A stretch of DNA of 64,000 nucleotides from Streptomyces sp. P3 (GTDB lineage Bacteria > Actinomycetota > Actinomycetes > Streptomycetales > Streptomycetaceae): contig JAFEKX020000001.1 in the NCBI GenBank assembly GCA_016893485.2, positions 868,001-932,000 on the forward strand. Reading direction: 5' to 3'. Position 1 is the first letter of the stretch, and each line of letters begins with the position of its first letter. Position numbers and translations under genes: made by a program. Of the stretch, positions 19,978 through 29,566 are shown in pieces. The notes under the pieces were generated by a model. The model made no database searches and was not told the DNA's origin. It saw only the letters and a list, made by a program, of their open reading frames with translations.

Positions 19978-20767
19978 CCGCCCCGCGCCCCGGCAACAAC
20001 CCGATCTCCTGAGCCCGCAGCACCGTGCTCACCCGATCCCGCGTGCCCAACTTCCGGTACAGGCCCTCGACATGCTTGTGGACCGTCCGCACGGAGATGC
20101 CCAGCCGGTGCGCGATGGCCGACGCCGTGAGGGCGTCCGCGAGGAGCAGGAGGACGGTGACCTGGCGGGGCGTGAGCCGGGAGTCCGACGGGAGTTCCGG
20201 TACCTCGGGCGGTGCCGTGGTCGCGCGCCAGCGTTCGAGGAGCTGCCGCTGCTGTTCCACCCCGGCCAGCAGGGGCTGCAACTGCTCAGCGGCCCTGACC
20301 TGGTCGTCGGTGAAGTCGGCACCCGCGCGGTAGACGAGGCAGCCGGTGACCGGGGTGGCCGTGCCGGGCAGGGGAATCGCCAGGACATGGTCGGCGTCCA
20401 GCAGCCGGCTGACCGTACCCGCGGTCCTGCTGCGCGCCCACCCTCGCCCCGCCATCCGGTGCGCGGTGCCGGGTCGGCGGGCGGCACCGGCGGTGGCGTA
20501 GTGGTCGGCGAAGGGGTAGCCCCGGCGCAGCACCGCCATCGCGTCGTCGTCGATCCGCCCGAGGTGCGCCGCGGCGGCGGGTGAAAGCCCCATCGCGCCG
20601 GTGCGGTCCGTCCATTCGCCGAGTTTGTAGATCAGCGCCTCGCCCCCGCACAGCTCCGGCAGGGACGCGGCGACCAGCGGCCACAGCCGCTCGGGGTCCC
20701 GTTCGTGCAGCGCCGCCACCGCCACCGCCAGCATGCGTTCGTACGCCCCGGCAGGCCCGCCCGTCAT
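19970..20767 (-). CDS. LuxR-family transcriptional regulator
   Basis: 265-residue intact protein. The C-terminal HTH (about residues 195-255) reads LTPRQVTVLLLLADALTAS, then IAHRLGISVRTVHKHVEGLY and RKLGTRDRV, the NarL/FixJ-type DNA-binding domain. The N-terminal 190 residues show no receiver Asp and no ATPase; they look GAF-like (LLDADHVLAIPLPGTATPVTG, then ADFTDDQVRAAEQLQPLLAGV). ATG 20767 is preceded by GAGGACGT. The stop codon lies inside a short tandem repeat. No partner kinase nearby; target unknown. Confidence 0.85.
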   Translation of the reverse strand: MTGGPAGAYERMLAVAVAALHERDPERLWPLVAASLPELCGGEALIYKLGEWTDRTGAMGLSPAAAAHLGRIDDDAMAVLRRGYPFADHYATAGAARRPGTAHRMAGRGWARSRTAGTVSRLLDADHVLAIPLPGTATPVTGCLVYRAGADFTDDQVRAAEQLQPLLAGVEQQRQLLERWRATTAPPEVPELPSDSRLTPRQVTVLLLLADALTASAIAHRLGISVRTVHKHVEGLYRKLGTRDRVSTVLRAQEIGLLPGRGAVK

Positions 20768-20884
20768 ACGTCCTCACGATCCCGCGTGTGTGTCACGTCC
20801 ACGTACGTACTTCTCCCCATACCACCACGGCCGCCGCGCCAGGCAAACTGCACAGCGTTCCGGCAGCGCCTTCGTCCGTGGGGA

Positions 20885-21441
20885 TCAAGGGAGTTGACGG
20901 TACGGATCCGCCTGCGCGGGGGACAGGCGGATTTCCGCCGTCCCGGGGTCACGCCCCGGGACGGGGAACAGCAGGCAGCTGCTCGTGGCGTGCGCGAGCA
21001 ACCGGTCCTTCTCGTCGAGGAGTTCGGCCTGCGTGAGCGCGGTGCGCCGTCCGCCGTTCAGAACCGTTCCCACGGCGCGGACGCGCCCGGTGTCGGCGGT
21101 GATCGGGCGCAGGAACTTCACGGTCAGATCGAGGGACGTGTACCCCATGCCCTGCGGCAGCGTGGACTGCACCGCGCACCCGGCGGCGGAGTCGAGCAGA
21201 GTGGCGTAGACCCCGCCGTGGACGCTGCCGATGGGGTTGTAGTGCTCCTCCCCGGCACCATCGAGAACACGGCGCGCCCGTGCTCGACCTCGTCGAGAGC
21301 GAAGTTCAGGGTGGCCCCGATGGGTGGCGCGGGCAGCCGCCCGCCGATCAGCTCCCGCAGGAATTCCAGACCCGTGGACTGTCCTACGGCGGCTGCCGAG
21401 ACGCCCGGGTCGTCCCACTCGTACGTGCGTGACCGTCCCAT
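20885..21441 (-). CDS. PaaI-type hotdog-fold thioesterase
   Basis: About 185-residue acyl-CoA thioesterase of the PaaI/YigI type. The hotdog signature NPIGSVHGGVYATLLDSAAGCA carries the conserved Asn/Gly-His-Gly-Gly and the acidic helix residue; LTVKFLRPITADTGRV follows. One frame change near 21250. ATG 21441 has GGGAGG nine bases upstream. Divergent from the HxlR regulator, with a 92-base shared promoter region holding a palindrome, so HxlR probably controls it. Role likely hydrolysis of aryl- or acyl-CoA; substrate unknown. Confidence 0.82.
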
Positions 21442-21497
21442 ACGGCGCTACCTCCCAGCTGGCTTCTTGTGAAGAAGCTAGGTCTCGTGGCAGCTGA

Positions 21498-21510
21498 CTG
21501 TCAATGACAG
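21498..21510. promoter_or_regulatory. Palindrome CTGTCAATGACAG between thioesterase and hxlR genes
   Basis: Perfect 6+1+6 palindrome. On the minus strand it contains TTGACA (21499-21504), followed after 18 bases by TAGCTT, a good promoter for the thioesterase gene. On the plus strand a TACGCT-like -10 lies just upstream of ATG 21534. Likely HxlR operator covering both -35 regions. Confidence 0.65.
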
Positions 21511-21533
21511 AGCCAGGTGGCTACGCTGGCGGC

Positions 21534-22016
21534 ATGGAATGGCTCGACGTGAGCACGGAGAACTGCCCGGTCCAGAGCACGCTGGATCTCGTCGGCGAGA
21601 AGTGGACCCTGCTGATCCTGCGGGACGCCTTCGTCCGGGTCCGCCGTTTCGACGACTTCCGGCGCCATATCGGTCTCTCGGACGCGGTGCTCGCCGACCG
21701 GCTCCGCACGCTGGTGGCGGCCGGCATCCTGACGACGGTGCCTTACCAGCAGGCGGGCAGCCGGACCCGGCACGAGTACCGGCTGACGAGCAAGGGCCGC
21801 GATCTGTGGCCGGTCCTCATGGCCCTGCGCCAGTGGGGTGAGACGTACGCCGCCGACCCCGAGGGGCCGGTTCTCGACGTACGGCACACCGAGTGCGGCG
21901 CGCCGGTGCGGGTGGTGGTGGAGTGCGACGGGCCGCACGGCGCCCTGAAGCCGACCGAGGTGACGGCCGCTCCCGGACCGGCGGCCCGTCCCGTACGACC
22001 CCTGCTAGCGGAGTGA
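21534..22016 (+). CDS. HxlR-family transcriptional regulator
   Basis: 160-residue intact winged-helix protein. It begins MEWLDVSTENCPVQSTLDLV, then GEKWTLLILRDAFVRVRRFDDF and a recognition helix around GLSDAVLADRLRTLVAAGIL. The N-terminal Cys (in TENCPV) is the conserved HxlR residue that senses aldehydes or redox in studied members. Start at 21534 matches family length; an ATG at 21504 is inside the palindrome. No ribosome binding site, so probably leaderless. Its end overlaps the convergent GH92 gene by 12 bases. Confidence 0.87.
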   Translation: MEWLDVSTENCPVQSTLDLVGEKWTLLILRDAFVRVRRFDDFRRHIGLSDAVLADRLRTLVAAGILTTVPYQQAGSRTRHEYRLTSKGRDLWPVLMALRQWGETYAADPEGPVLDVRHTECGAPVRVVVECDGPHGALKPTEVTAAPGPAARPVRPLLAE

Positions 22017-24063
22017 GCGCCTGCGCGACCCGGCGCCTACCGTGAGCGAGGTGCCGTCGCCCCGGTGGACGGTGGCGGTGGTGAACAGGGGCTCGGTGCG
22101 GACGAGTTGGGCGGTGCCGGGGACCTCCGGGTAGAGGCCGAGGCTCGCCCACACGGCCCAGGACGACATGGCGCCGAGGTCGTCGTTGCCGACGAGTCCG
22201 CCGGGTGCGTCGGTGAAGAGCGTGGCCAGCGCGCGGTGGGTGACAGCCGCGGCGCGGTCGGCGTGGCCGACGGAGGCGTAGGCCCAAGGGGTGCCGAACG
22301 AGGGCTCGTTGCCGAGGTAGGCGTAGGGCTGGTCGGCGCCCGCGTTGAGGTGGGTGAAGAAGGTGTCGAGGCGGGCGGTGACAGCGGCGTCCCCGCCCAT
22401 CGCCGCGAACAGCCCGGGCAGGTCCTGCGGCACCATCCACGTGTACTGCGCGGCGTTGCCCTCCACGTACTCCGTCTTCTGGGCCGGGGTGAAGGCCGGC
22501 CAGGTGCCGTCGGCGGCGCGGGGCTGGATGTAGCCGGTGGCCGGGTTGAAGAGGTTGCGCCAGTTCCCGGAGGCCCGCAGCAAGGTGTCGTACGACGTCA
22601 AGTCGCCGAGTCGGTGCGCGAGTTGGGCGAGGGCGTAGTCGGCGGCGGCGTACTCCAGGGTGGTGGAGACCGAGCCCCAGACGCCCTTGGTGCCGGCGGG
22701 GACGTAGCCGAGGGTGTCGTACTGCTCGTGGCCGGGGCGCTGACGGTTGTCCTGGCGGTCCGCCAGGGCCGTGCGCAACAGGGTGGCGGCGTCGAAGCCG
22801 GTGCCGCCGAAGGCGTGGATCGCGGACGCGATGGCGGGCAGCGGGTCGCCGACCATGACGCCGCTGCCGCCGTTGGCGAGGGTCCAGCGGTCGAAGTAGC
22901 CTGCCTGGAGGCCTTGGTTGAGGACGGACTGCGCGATGTCGGAGGCCTCGCGCGGGGCGAGCAGCGCCAGCAGCTGGACCTGGCAGCGGTAGACGTCCCA
23001 GCCGGAGAAGTTCGCGTACTGGACGTGCCCGGCCTCGGTGCGGTGGACGACGCCGTCCATGCCGGTATAGCGGCCGTCGGTGTCGCTGAAGACGCTGGGG
23101 TGCAGGAGGGCGTGGTAGAGCGCGGTGTAGAAGACGCGGCGCTGCGCGTCCGTCCCGCCGCCGACGGTGATCCGGTTCAGCCACTGGTTCCAGTCGGCGC
23201 GCACGTCCTGCCGGATCGTGTCGTACGACTGTGCCTTCTGCTCGTTGAGCGCGTTGCGGCGGGCACCCTCGACGTCGACGAAGGAGACGCCGACCCGGGC
23301 GGTCACCGTGCGCACCCCGGGGGGCGAAGGTGACCATGGCCGTGCCCGCCTTGCCGTCGGGGTGGACGGCCTGGGCGAAGGGCTGGTCGAAGGTGGCGTG
23401 GAAGTAGAGCCGGTAGCGGTTCTTGGACTTGCAGAAGGCGCCGCTGTCGCTGTACCCGGAGAGCGTGTCGGTGCCGATGTCGACCGATCCGGTGGCCGCG
23501 GTGAACGCCTTGGCCGCGTCGATGCTCACGGCGGCCGGGCGGGTGTCGGACGCCGGGTAGGTGAAGCGGGCGATGCCCGAGCGCTGGGTGGCGGTGAGGT
23601 CGGTGCCGATGCCGTTGTCGAAGGTGACGTGGTAACTGCCGGGCGCCGCCTGCTCGTTGGCGTGGGAGAACGTGGCGTACGCCGGCGGTGCGGTCTCCTG
23701 CGTGGGCATGAAGGGGACGTTGCCGTAGGCGGCGCAGCCCGCTCCGGAGATGTGCGCGAGGCTGAAGCCGCGGATGCGGTTGTCGCCGTAGGAGTAGCCG
23801 CCGTGCTGGTACGTCACGGTGTCGGGGCTCCACTGCACCCCGCCGAGCGGTGCCGAGGCGCCCGGGAAGGTGTTGCCCGCGCCGCCGCCGTGGCCGAAGT
23901 CGGGGCCGCCGGGGGCGGTGCCGACGAACGGGTCGACGTACCGCGCGAGATCGTCGACGGCCCGGGGCCGGGACGTCCCGTCGGCCCGGACCGGGGCGGC
24001 GGCCGCTCCGGACGCCACGAGCACCGAGGCCGCAAGCACGGCCCGAAGCAGGGGAAGTCGCAC
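22005..24063 (-). CDS. GH92 alpha-1,2-mannosidase, secreted
   Basis: About 685-residue secreted glycosidase of family GH92, calcium-dependent exo-mannosidases that trim high-mannose glycans. A signal peptide (RLPLLRAVLAASVLVASGAAAA) precedes YVDPFVGTAPGG and GNTFPGASAPLGGVQWSPDT, the family N-terminus. Core motifs include FSGWDVYRCQVQLLALL, GFDAATLLRTAL, TGYIQPRAADGTW, EGNAAQYTWMVPQD and GNDDLGAMSSWAVWASLGLYP. One frame change near 23320 in a run of six G. The GTG at 24063 has GGAG seven bases upstream; GTG 24066 is equally possible. Somewhat short for the family but the C-terminal GNDD motif is present, so it is complete. Confidence 0.88.
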
Positions 24064-24289
24064 CACGTTTCTCCAGCCAGACAGGGAACCCGCCGCCCGC
24101 GCGGCGCCGGACCCGAGTGTCCCCAACGCGGCCTCCGCCCCCGTGCCGCCACACCGTCCGGCCGCGAGGACCAACCGGTCGGGTCATCATTCCTCCGCCG
24201 GTCGCAGGCGCCGACCGGGTGTGGCGTGGGCATGGTGCCGGACGCGGGACGTCTGCGACCATGGGCGCTTTACATGCCGGGGGTGGCTG

Positions 24290-25535
24290 ATGCGACGGGT
24301 TCGAGTGGTGCGCGGGGTGCTGGGTGCGGTCCTGTTCGGGGTGACGGCGGTCGGCTGCACGGGCTCCGGGGGCGCGCCGTCCGCCGAGACGGGGGACACG
24401 ACCGCGTCCTCGCGGCACGCCGCGTCGGCCTCCGACGCCACGGCCGCCCAGAGCGAATGGCGCGGCTGGACCAAGGACCTCTCCGGCTCGGAGGGGGTGC
24501 AGGTCTGCGGTGCCACGGCCCATCAGGTCGTGTGCGCCACCGGTGCGGACGGTGTCGTCGGGCGGTCCCGGGCCGACGGCGCGGTCACCTGGTCCGTGCC
24601 CGCCACCGGCGCGGGCAAGAACCTCGGCCTGGTCGTGGACAAGGCCGACGAACGCGCGGTCACCAGCGGCGGTCGCACCCTGCGCGCCGCGAACCTCCGT
24701 ACCGGCAGGGCGGCTTGGACCCTCCGGCTGCCCGCCGACCGGGTGTACGCCGGATTCGTCGCCTCGGGGGGTCGTCTACGCGCTGGACACCTGGAGCAGT
24801 TTCACCCGCGAGGCCGATGTGGCGCTCGGTGCGTACCGGGCGTCCGACGGCAAGACGCTGTGGCACCGGACCGTGGACTCCGACCGCGACGAGAGCCCGG
24901 TCGCGTTCGGCGGGCGCGTCTACACGACCGGCTCCTCGAAGGTCACGGCGCGCGACGCCCGCACCGGCGACACGCTCGCGACCACCCCCTCCGGCATCAA
25001 GTGCCCGCACCTCATCGCCGGCGGCGCCTACCTCGTGTGCTCAGGCTCCCCGAACACGGCCGAGGACACCTTCCCCGCCCTGCGGCGACTCGACCCGGGT
25101 GACCTCCGTCCGCTCCCCACCGCCAAGGACAGCGGCCAGAAACCCGAGCGTGGGCTGATCTCGGCCGACGGTGTGCTGATGCTCTTCGAGGTCAGTCCGG
25201 AGGACCCCGTCGGCGGGGACTGGAACGCCTACGACCTCAACCACCAGAAGAAACTGTGGAGTTACACCACGACCACGGAGCAGGCCGGCCTGGTCGGCGG
25301 GCGGTTCCTGACCTTCACCCCCGCAACGACCGCGCCACCCGGGGACACATGATCAGCATCGACCTGCACGCCGGCCCGAAGGCGACGGGGGGATGCCGCA
25401 CCGCGCATGTCACCGGCCTACCCGGAGACCGTGGGCAGCGCGTACCCGGCGCTCGTCCTGCCGGGAGGGGACCCGGACTACGTCGTCATCGAGACGATGG
25501 TCCACCACATCCTGCGGTCCCTGCCGCTGCCCTAG
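24290..25535 (+). CDS. PQQ-like beta-propeller lipoprotein
   Basis: About 414-residue exported lipoprotein. Signal with positive RRVRVVRG, hydrophobic core VLGAVLFG and lipobox VTAVGC (Cys about residue 23), then a Ser/Thr/Ala linker. Propeller blades show repeated patterns such as GRSRADGAVTWSVPATG, RAANLRTGRAAWTLRLP, YRASDGKTLWHRTV, ARDARTGDTLATTP and YDLNHQKKLWSYTT. Frame changes near 24772, 25322 and 25390, all beside G or C runs. Terminates at 25535 before a hairpin. Function unknown; such proteins often act as surface-attached binding scaffolds. Confidence 0.78.
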
Positions 25536-25545
25536 GACAGGAGAA

Positions 25546-25582
25546 CGGCGGGACGGCAGCGCGCTGTTGCTCAGTCCCGCCG
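25546..25582. terminator. Hairpin between convergent genes
   Basis: Nine-base stem CGGCGGGAC (25546-25554) and its complement (25574-25582) around a loop that itself contains CAGCGCGCTG. It overlaps the last codons of the minus-strand GyrB-like gene and follows the lipoprotein gene. Confidence 0.65.
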
Positions 25583-26709
25583 CATGACACGGGTGACGTG
25601 GTCGTCGACGACCCGCGCGGCCTGCTCCGGGTGTGCGGCGAACCAGTCGCCAAGGTGCTCCCGGACGGCCTCCTCCACGCAGCCCCGCACCTCGGCGTTG
25701 CCCAGCAACTGCCGTGTGGCGCCGAGGAATTCAGGTTCGTCGAGCTTCACGGACACGACCGCGGTGACTCCCTCGACGATCCGGTCGGCACACGCGTCGA
25801 GGTCGGCCGCGGCGGCCAGTCCGCGTTCCCGTGCGTACGTGGTGACGGCGGCGACCGCACCGGCACGGAAACCGTCCACGTGGGTGCCGCCCTCGCGGGT
25901 GGCGACGCTGTTGACGAAGCCGCGAATCGGCGCCGCGGAGCCCGACCACCGCAGGGCCACCTCCATCGTCCCCGCCATGCGCGGGTCCTCCCGTTCGAAG
26001 CCGATGACCTCCGGGTCGGTCGCGCCTCCCGCCTCCGCGTCGAGGGCGGCCACGAAGTCCCGTACGCCGTCCGGGAAGCGGAACAGCACCGCGCGTGCCC
26101 CGTCCGCCGGGCGTTCGTCGGTCAGCGAGATGGCCAAACCCCGGTTGAGGAAGGCCAGTTGACGTAATCGCTCCGCCAGCACGGCGAAGGAACACCACGT
26201 CGTCTCGAAGATCTCGGCGTCGGGCCAGAAGGCGATGGTCGTCCCGTCGCCGCTCGCTGCCCCTGCGGTGGCGGGCGGGTCGACCTCGACACCGCGCGCG
26301 TATGCCTTGGCCCAGTGGGTCCCCTCGGCCGTCAGGCGGCTCGACAGGGCGTTGACGACGTACAGTCCGACGCCGAAAGGTCCAACGACGGCGGACCGTC
26401 GGCCGCTGAACCCGGAGCCGACGTGGAAGCTCGTCAACTCCGCATCGAGGTCCACCCGTAGGGCTCGCCGGCGGTGACCCCGTCGTCGGCGACCCGCACG
26501 CCGCCGTCGGACGTCAGCGTGACGTCGACCGAACCCGCGCGGCCCGCCAGCACCTCGTTCACGGCCCGGCCGACGACCTCCAACACGACGTGATGCAGCC
26601 CGCGTTGACGGGTCGAGCCGACGTACATCCCCGGTCGCTTCCGAACGGCTTCCCGCCCCTCCAGCACCGTGATGTCGGCAGCGTCGTACTCCATGCCTTC
26701 CGCGCTCAC
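25571..26709 (-). CDS. GyrB/ParE-like GHKL ATPase without TOPRIM domain
   Basis: About 379 residues, matching only the ATPase and transducer domains of type IIA topoisomerase B subunits (full GyrB is about 650-800). It has [53 protein letters not shown] and [20 protein letters not shown]. The ATP/Mg motif normally reading VDNSVDEAL is VGRAVNEVL: the Glu stays, but the Mg-binding Asn and adjacent Asp are lost. One frame change near 26462. GTG 26709 is chosen for GGGAGGGG upstream. No TOPRIM, no ParC partner nearby. It cannot be a complete topoisomerase; a regulatory or stand-alone GHKL role is possible. Confidence 0.75.
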
Positions 26710-26918
26710 GAAGACCCCTCCCATGGCGTTCGGTGGATGACTCCACCCTAGGCGGAATCACGGGAAACACCAGGTCAGAGCGGTTTCGCCGCAGCCACGG
26801 ACGGGCCGGTGAGGGCAGGCCGGGGAGGGGACGACCGGCAGCCGCAGACCGCACCCGGAACGCGCACGAGGGGCTTCCGAGGCCGCGCACGAGCCCGTTC
26901 CGGGCGCCGCCGAGGGCA

Positions 26919-27119
26919 TCAATTCCGGTGCGTGGCAGGCCAATTGCGGGGCGGCCGGCGCGGTGTGCAGTCGGTCGATGCCAGGCTCGGCAGCTTCACG
27001 ATGTCCTTGAGGAGCGGGCGGCAACGGGAGAAGTCGTAGAGGGCCTTCAACTCACCGGGTCCGGCTGCCTCGGCGGCATGTATCGCGCCGTCGCGTGTCT
27101 CCTGGCTCATCCTCGGCAT
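26919..27119 (-). CDS. Small hypothetical protein
   Basis: Possible 66-residue protein starting MPRMSQETRDGAIHAAEAAG and containing LKALYDFSRCRPLLKDIV. Third codon positions are mostly G or C, as in real genes here, but I recognise no family and there is no strong ribosome binding site. It is followed downstream by the flavin reductase in the opposite order on the same strand (81-base gap). The remaining DNA from 26710 to 26918 and 27120 to 27199 shows nothing I can name. Confidence 0.3.
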   Translation of the reverse strand: MPRMSQETRDGAIHAAEAAGPGELKALYDFSRCRPLLKDIVKLPSLASTDCTPRRPPRNWPATHRN

Positions 27120-27199
27120 CGCGCCCCGGCCGTCGGAATGGAGGTCGGTCCGCCGGCAACGGTACGGGTCCGCGCCGGCCAACAACCGTTCCCTGCCCG

Positions 27200-27687
27200 T
27201 CAGTTCGCGGGGTGGCCCGGGTCGATGTCGAGGGCGTCGCTCAGCGACAGGGGGTGATGCGGTCGTCCTGTGTGTTCGTGACCGTCTCCGGGGCGAGGAG
27301 GAATCCGACGTGGTCACCGCCATCGACGCGGTTCTCCACGCGGCCGACGAACCAGGCGGGGGCCTCGTCCAGGACGGGAGAGCCGCCGGGTCCCGGGTGC
27401 CAGGGGACGTCGGCGAACTTGTCGACGTGGTCGCCGGTCTCGCCGCCGAAGAGCCGGGCCAGGTGGTCCTGGTCGCGGCGGAGCAGGTGGACGGTGAGCC
27501 GTTCGGCGTGCTCGGCCACCCGGAAGGTCCGGTTGGCCTTGGACAGCCAGACCATGAAACGGGCGGGCTCGATCGAGCACTGCGAGCCGAATCCGACCAG
27601 GCACCCGGCCCGCTCACCGTCGGCCTCGGTGGTCACGACGTACATCGGTGGGTCGAGCAGGTCGGTGAACGGGTCGAGTTCTGTCAT
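27200..27687 (-). CDS. Flavin reductase-like FMN-binding protein
   Basis: About 162-residue split-barrel flavoprotein of the flavin-reductase-like family. Motifs: MYVVTTEADGERAGCLVGFG, PARFMVWLSKANRTFRV, VHLLRRDQDHLARLFGG and WFVGRVENRVDGGDHVGFLL. The frame as given stops at 27241, but a missing C at the run near 27256 restores a natural C-terminus (LSLSDALDIDPGHPAN) ending at 27200. ATG 27687 has GGGAG upstream. Stand-alone, on the same strand as the HAD and LLM genes upstream. Probable supplier of reduced flavin or a flavin-dependent sensor. Confidence 0.82.
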
Positions 27688-27777
27688 GGCGCTCCCTGTG
27701 TCTGTCCGAGTGTCCGGGACGACCTCGACGTCATGCTCGGGACCACTCCCCCGCTCCCTGTACGAAGGCTGACGGCG

Positions 27778-28446
27778 TTACCGGTCGGCGAAGACGCTCG
27801 TGTCGAGCCGTTCGAGAAGGTCCGCGGTGTCGCGGTACACCGCCTGGGCGCCGGCCGACTCCAGGTCCGCGCGGGGAATCCCGCCGGACAGCACCGCCAC
27901 CGGGACCACTCCGTCCCGTACGGCGGCCTTCATGTCCCAGACGGTGTCGCCGACGAACACGGCCCGTTCGCTCGGAACTCCCGCGAGTTTCCTGGCCTGT
28001 TGGACGGGATCGGGGGCGGGTTTGCCGTCGGAGACGTCGTCCGCGCTGGCCGCCCCGAGGATGACGTCGTCCGCGTCGATCGCGCGGCGCAGGGCGGCGA
28101 GTTCCGCGCCGCTCGCCGAGGTCGCCAGGACGATCGTCCAGCCCTGGCCGGCCAGTTCGCGCAGCAGGTCGCCCGCCGCCTCCAGGGCAGGCAGGCGCTC
28201 GAAGTAGGTGGCGTAGAGGGCGTGATGGGCCGCGACGAACTGCTCGTCGTCCTCACGGTCGCGGTCCTTGCCGAGCAGGTGCTCGATCAGGTCGCCGCCG
28301 CCGAGGCCCACGGCCCGGTGGATGTCCCGCATGGGGACGCGGTGGCCGCCCTGTCGGAACGCCTCCCACCAGGTGACGACGTGCAGGTGGTTGGTGTCGA
28401 CGAGGGTTCCGTCGACGTCGAAGATGGCGGCGCGTTTCGTGGTCAT
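27778..28446 (-). CDS. HAD-superfamily hydrolase (beta-phosphoglucomutase/phosphatase type)
   Basis: 222-residue intact HAD phosphatase. Motif I IFDVDGTLVDTNHLHVVTW, motif II TIVLATSASGAEL, Lys in DGKPAPDPVQQA, motif IV FVGDTVWDMKAA: all catalytic residues present. The cap (residues about 20-85) is helical, subclass I. It starts seven bases after the stop of the LLM oxidoreductase gene, so the two form an operon. Substrate probably a small phosphorylated metabolite; not identifiable further. Confidence 0.87.
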   Translation of the reverse strand: MTTKRAAIFDVDGTLVDTNHLHVVTWWEAFRQGGHRVPMRDIHRAVGLGGGDLIEHLLGKDRDREDDEQFVAAHHALYATYFERLPALEAAGDLLRELAGQGWTIVLATSASGAELAALRRAIDADDVILGAASADDVSDGKPAPDPVQQARKLAGVPSERAVFVGDTVWDMKAAVRDGVVPVAVLSGGIPRADLESAGAQAVYRDTADLLERLDTSVFADR

Positions 28447-28453
28447 CGCAGGC

Positions 28454-29416
28454 TCACAGTTCGCGGAGGGCGGGCAGCAGCTTCTGTTCGGCCCATTCCA
28501 GGTACGGCTCCTGGTGGTCGCCGCCGATCTGGACGAGCGCGACCTCGGTGAACCCCGCGTCCACGTAAGGCCGTACGGCCTCGACGACCGCCTCGACGTC
28601 GTCGCCGCAGGGGATCGACTCGGCCACGTCCTCGGGCCGTACGAACTGCGTGGCGCCCTCGAACGCGGTGGGGCCCGGCAGTTCGGAGTTGACCGGCCAG
28701 CCGCTGGCGAACCAGCGGAACTGGTCGTGGGCGCGGGCGATCGCCGCGTCGCGGTCGGTGTCGTAACAGATGGGCAGCTGGGCGACCTTGGGCTTGCCCG
28801 CGCCGCCGTGGTCCTCGAACGCGGAGATCAGTTCCGGCCGGGGCTCCGTGGCGATCATCAAGTCGGCGTCATGACCGGCGAGTTCGCACGAACGGTCGCC
28901 GGAGACCGCGACTCCGATCGGCGGGGGCGCGTCGGGAAGATCCCACAACTTGGCGTTCTCCACGTCGAAGTGGACTCCGTGATAGTTGACGTTCTCCCCG
29001 CGAAGAGCGCGCGGATGATCTCCACGGCCTCTTCCAGCCGCTCCAGCCGGACATGCGCGGCGGGCCAACCTCCGCCCACCACATGCTCGTTGAGGTTCTC
29101 CCCGGAGCCGAGGCCCAGGCGGAACCGTCCCTCGGACAGGAGTTGGAGCGTGGCGGCCTTCTGGGCGACGACCGCCGGGTGGTAGCGGGTCGTCGGGCAG
29201 GTCACGTATGTCATCAGGGGATGCGTTCCGTGGCCTGCGCGGCGGCGCCGAGGACGCTCCAGGCGTAGGAGGCGTGGCCCTGGGACTCCAGCCAGGGAAG
29301 TAGTGGTCGGACGTGACGGAGAAGTCGAAACCGGCGCGCTCGGCGCCGACCACATGGTCCACCAGCTCCCGTGGGCCGGCCTGCTCGGTCATCATCGTGT
29401 ACCCGATCTTCACCAT
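28454..29416 (-). CDS. LLM-class F420-dependent oxidoreductase
   Basis: About 320-residue luciferase-like TIM barrel. IGYTMMTEQAGPRELVDHVV starts the barrel; SDHYFPWLESQGHASYAWSV is the F420-dependent glucose-6-phosphate-dehydrogenase-like signature; QLLSEGRFRLGLGSGENLNE and GVAVSGDRSCELAGHDADL follow. Three frame changes near 29296, 29221 and 29002. ATG 29416. Upstream of the HAD gene in one operon. Uses coenzyme F420 in known close relatives; the substrate is not predictable. Confidence 0.83.
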   Translation of the reverse strand: MVKIGYTMMTEQAGPRELVDHVVGAERAGFDFSVTSDHYFPGWSPRATPPTPGASSAPPRRPRNASPDDIRDLPDDPLPPGGRRPEGRHAPTPVRGTVPPGPRLRGEPQRACGGRRLARRACPAGAAGRGRGDHPRALRGENVNYHGVHFDVENAKLWDLPDAPPPIGVAVSGDRSCELAGHDADLMIATEPRPELISAFEDHGGAGKPKVAQLPICYDTDRDAAIARAHDQFRWFASGWPVNSELPGPTAFEGATQFVRPEDVAESIPCGDDVEAVVEAVRPYVDAGFTEVALVQIGGDHQEPYLEWAEQKLLPALREL

Positions 29417-29566
29417 GGCGCTCCTCTCCTCGCGGGTCGCTCCGCCGAGGCCGATCCGATCCGCGTCTTCGCCTTCGCGTACGTTTCCTGACGTTTGCAC
29501 GCGTACCCGGCATCCCCGGTTTATCACCCGGCCCCGGGACACATCACGCCCTCCGCGGCCCCGGCA

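Noticed and set aside
22065..23333. A 422-codon plus-strand frame opposite the GH92 gene
   Set aside because: Runs antisense to conserved GH92 motifs and has no recognisable domain or ribosome binding site.
27310..28551. A 413-codon plus-strand frame across the flavin reductase and HAD genes
   Set aside because: Opposes two intact, recognisable minus-strand genes.
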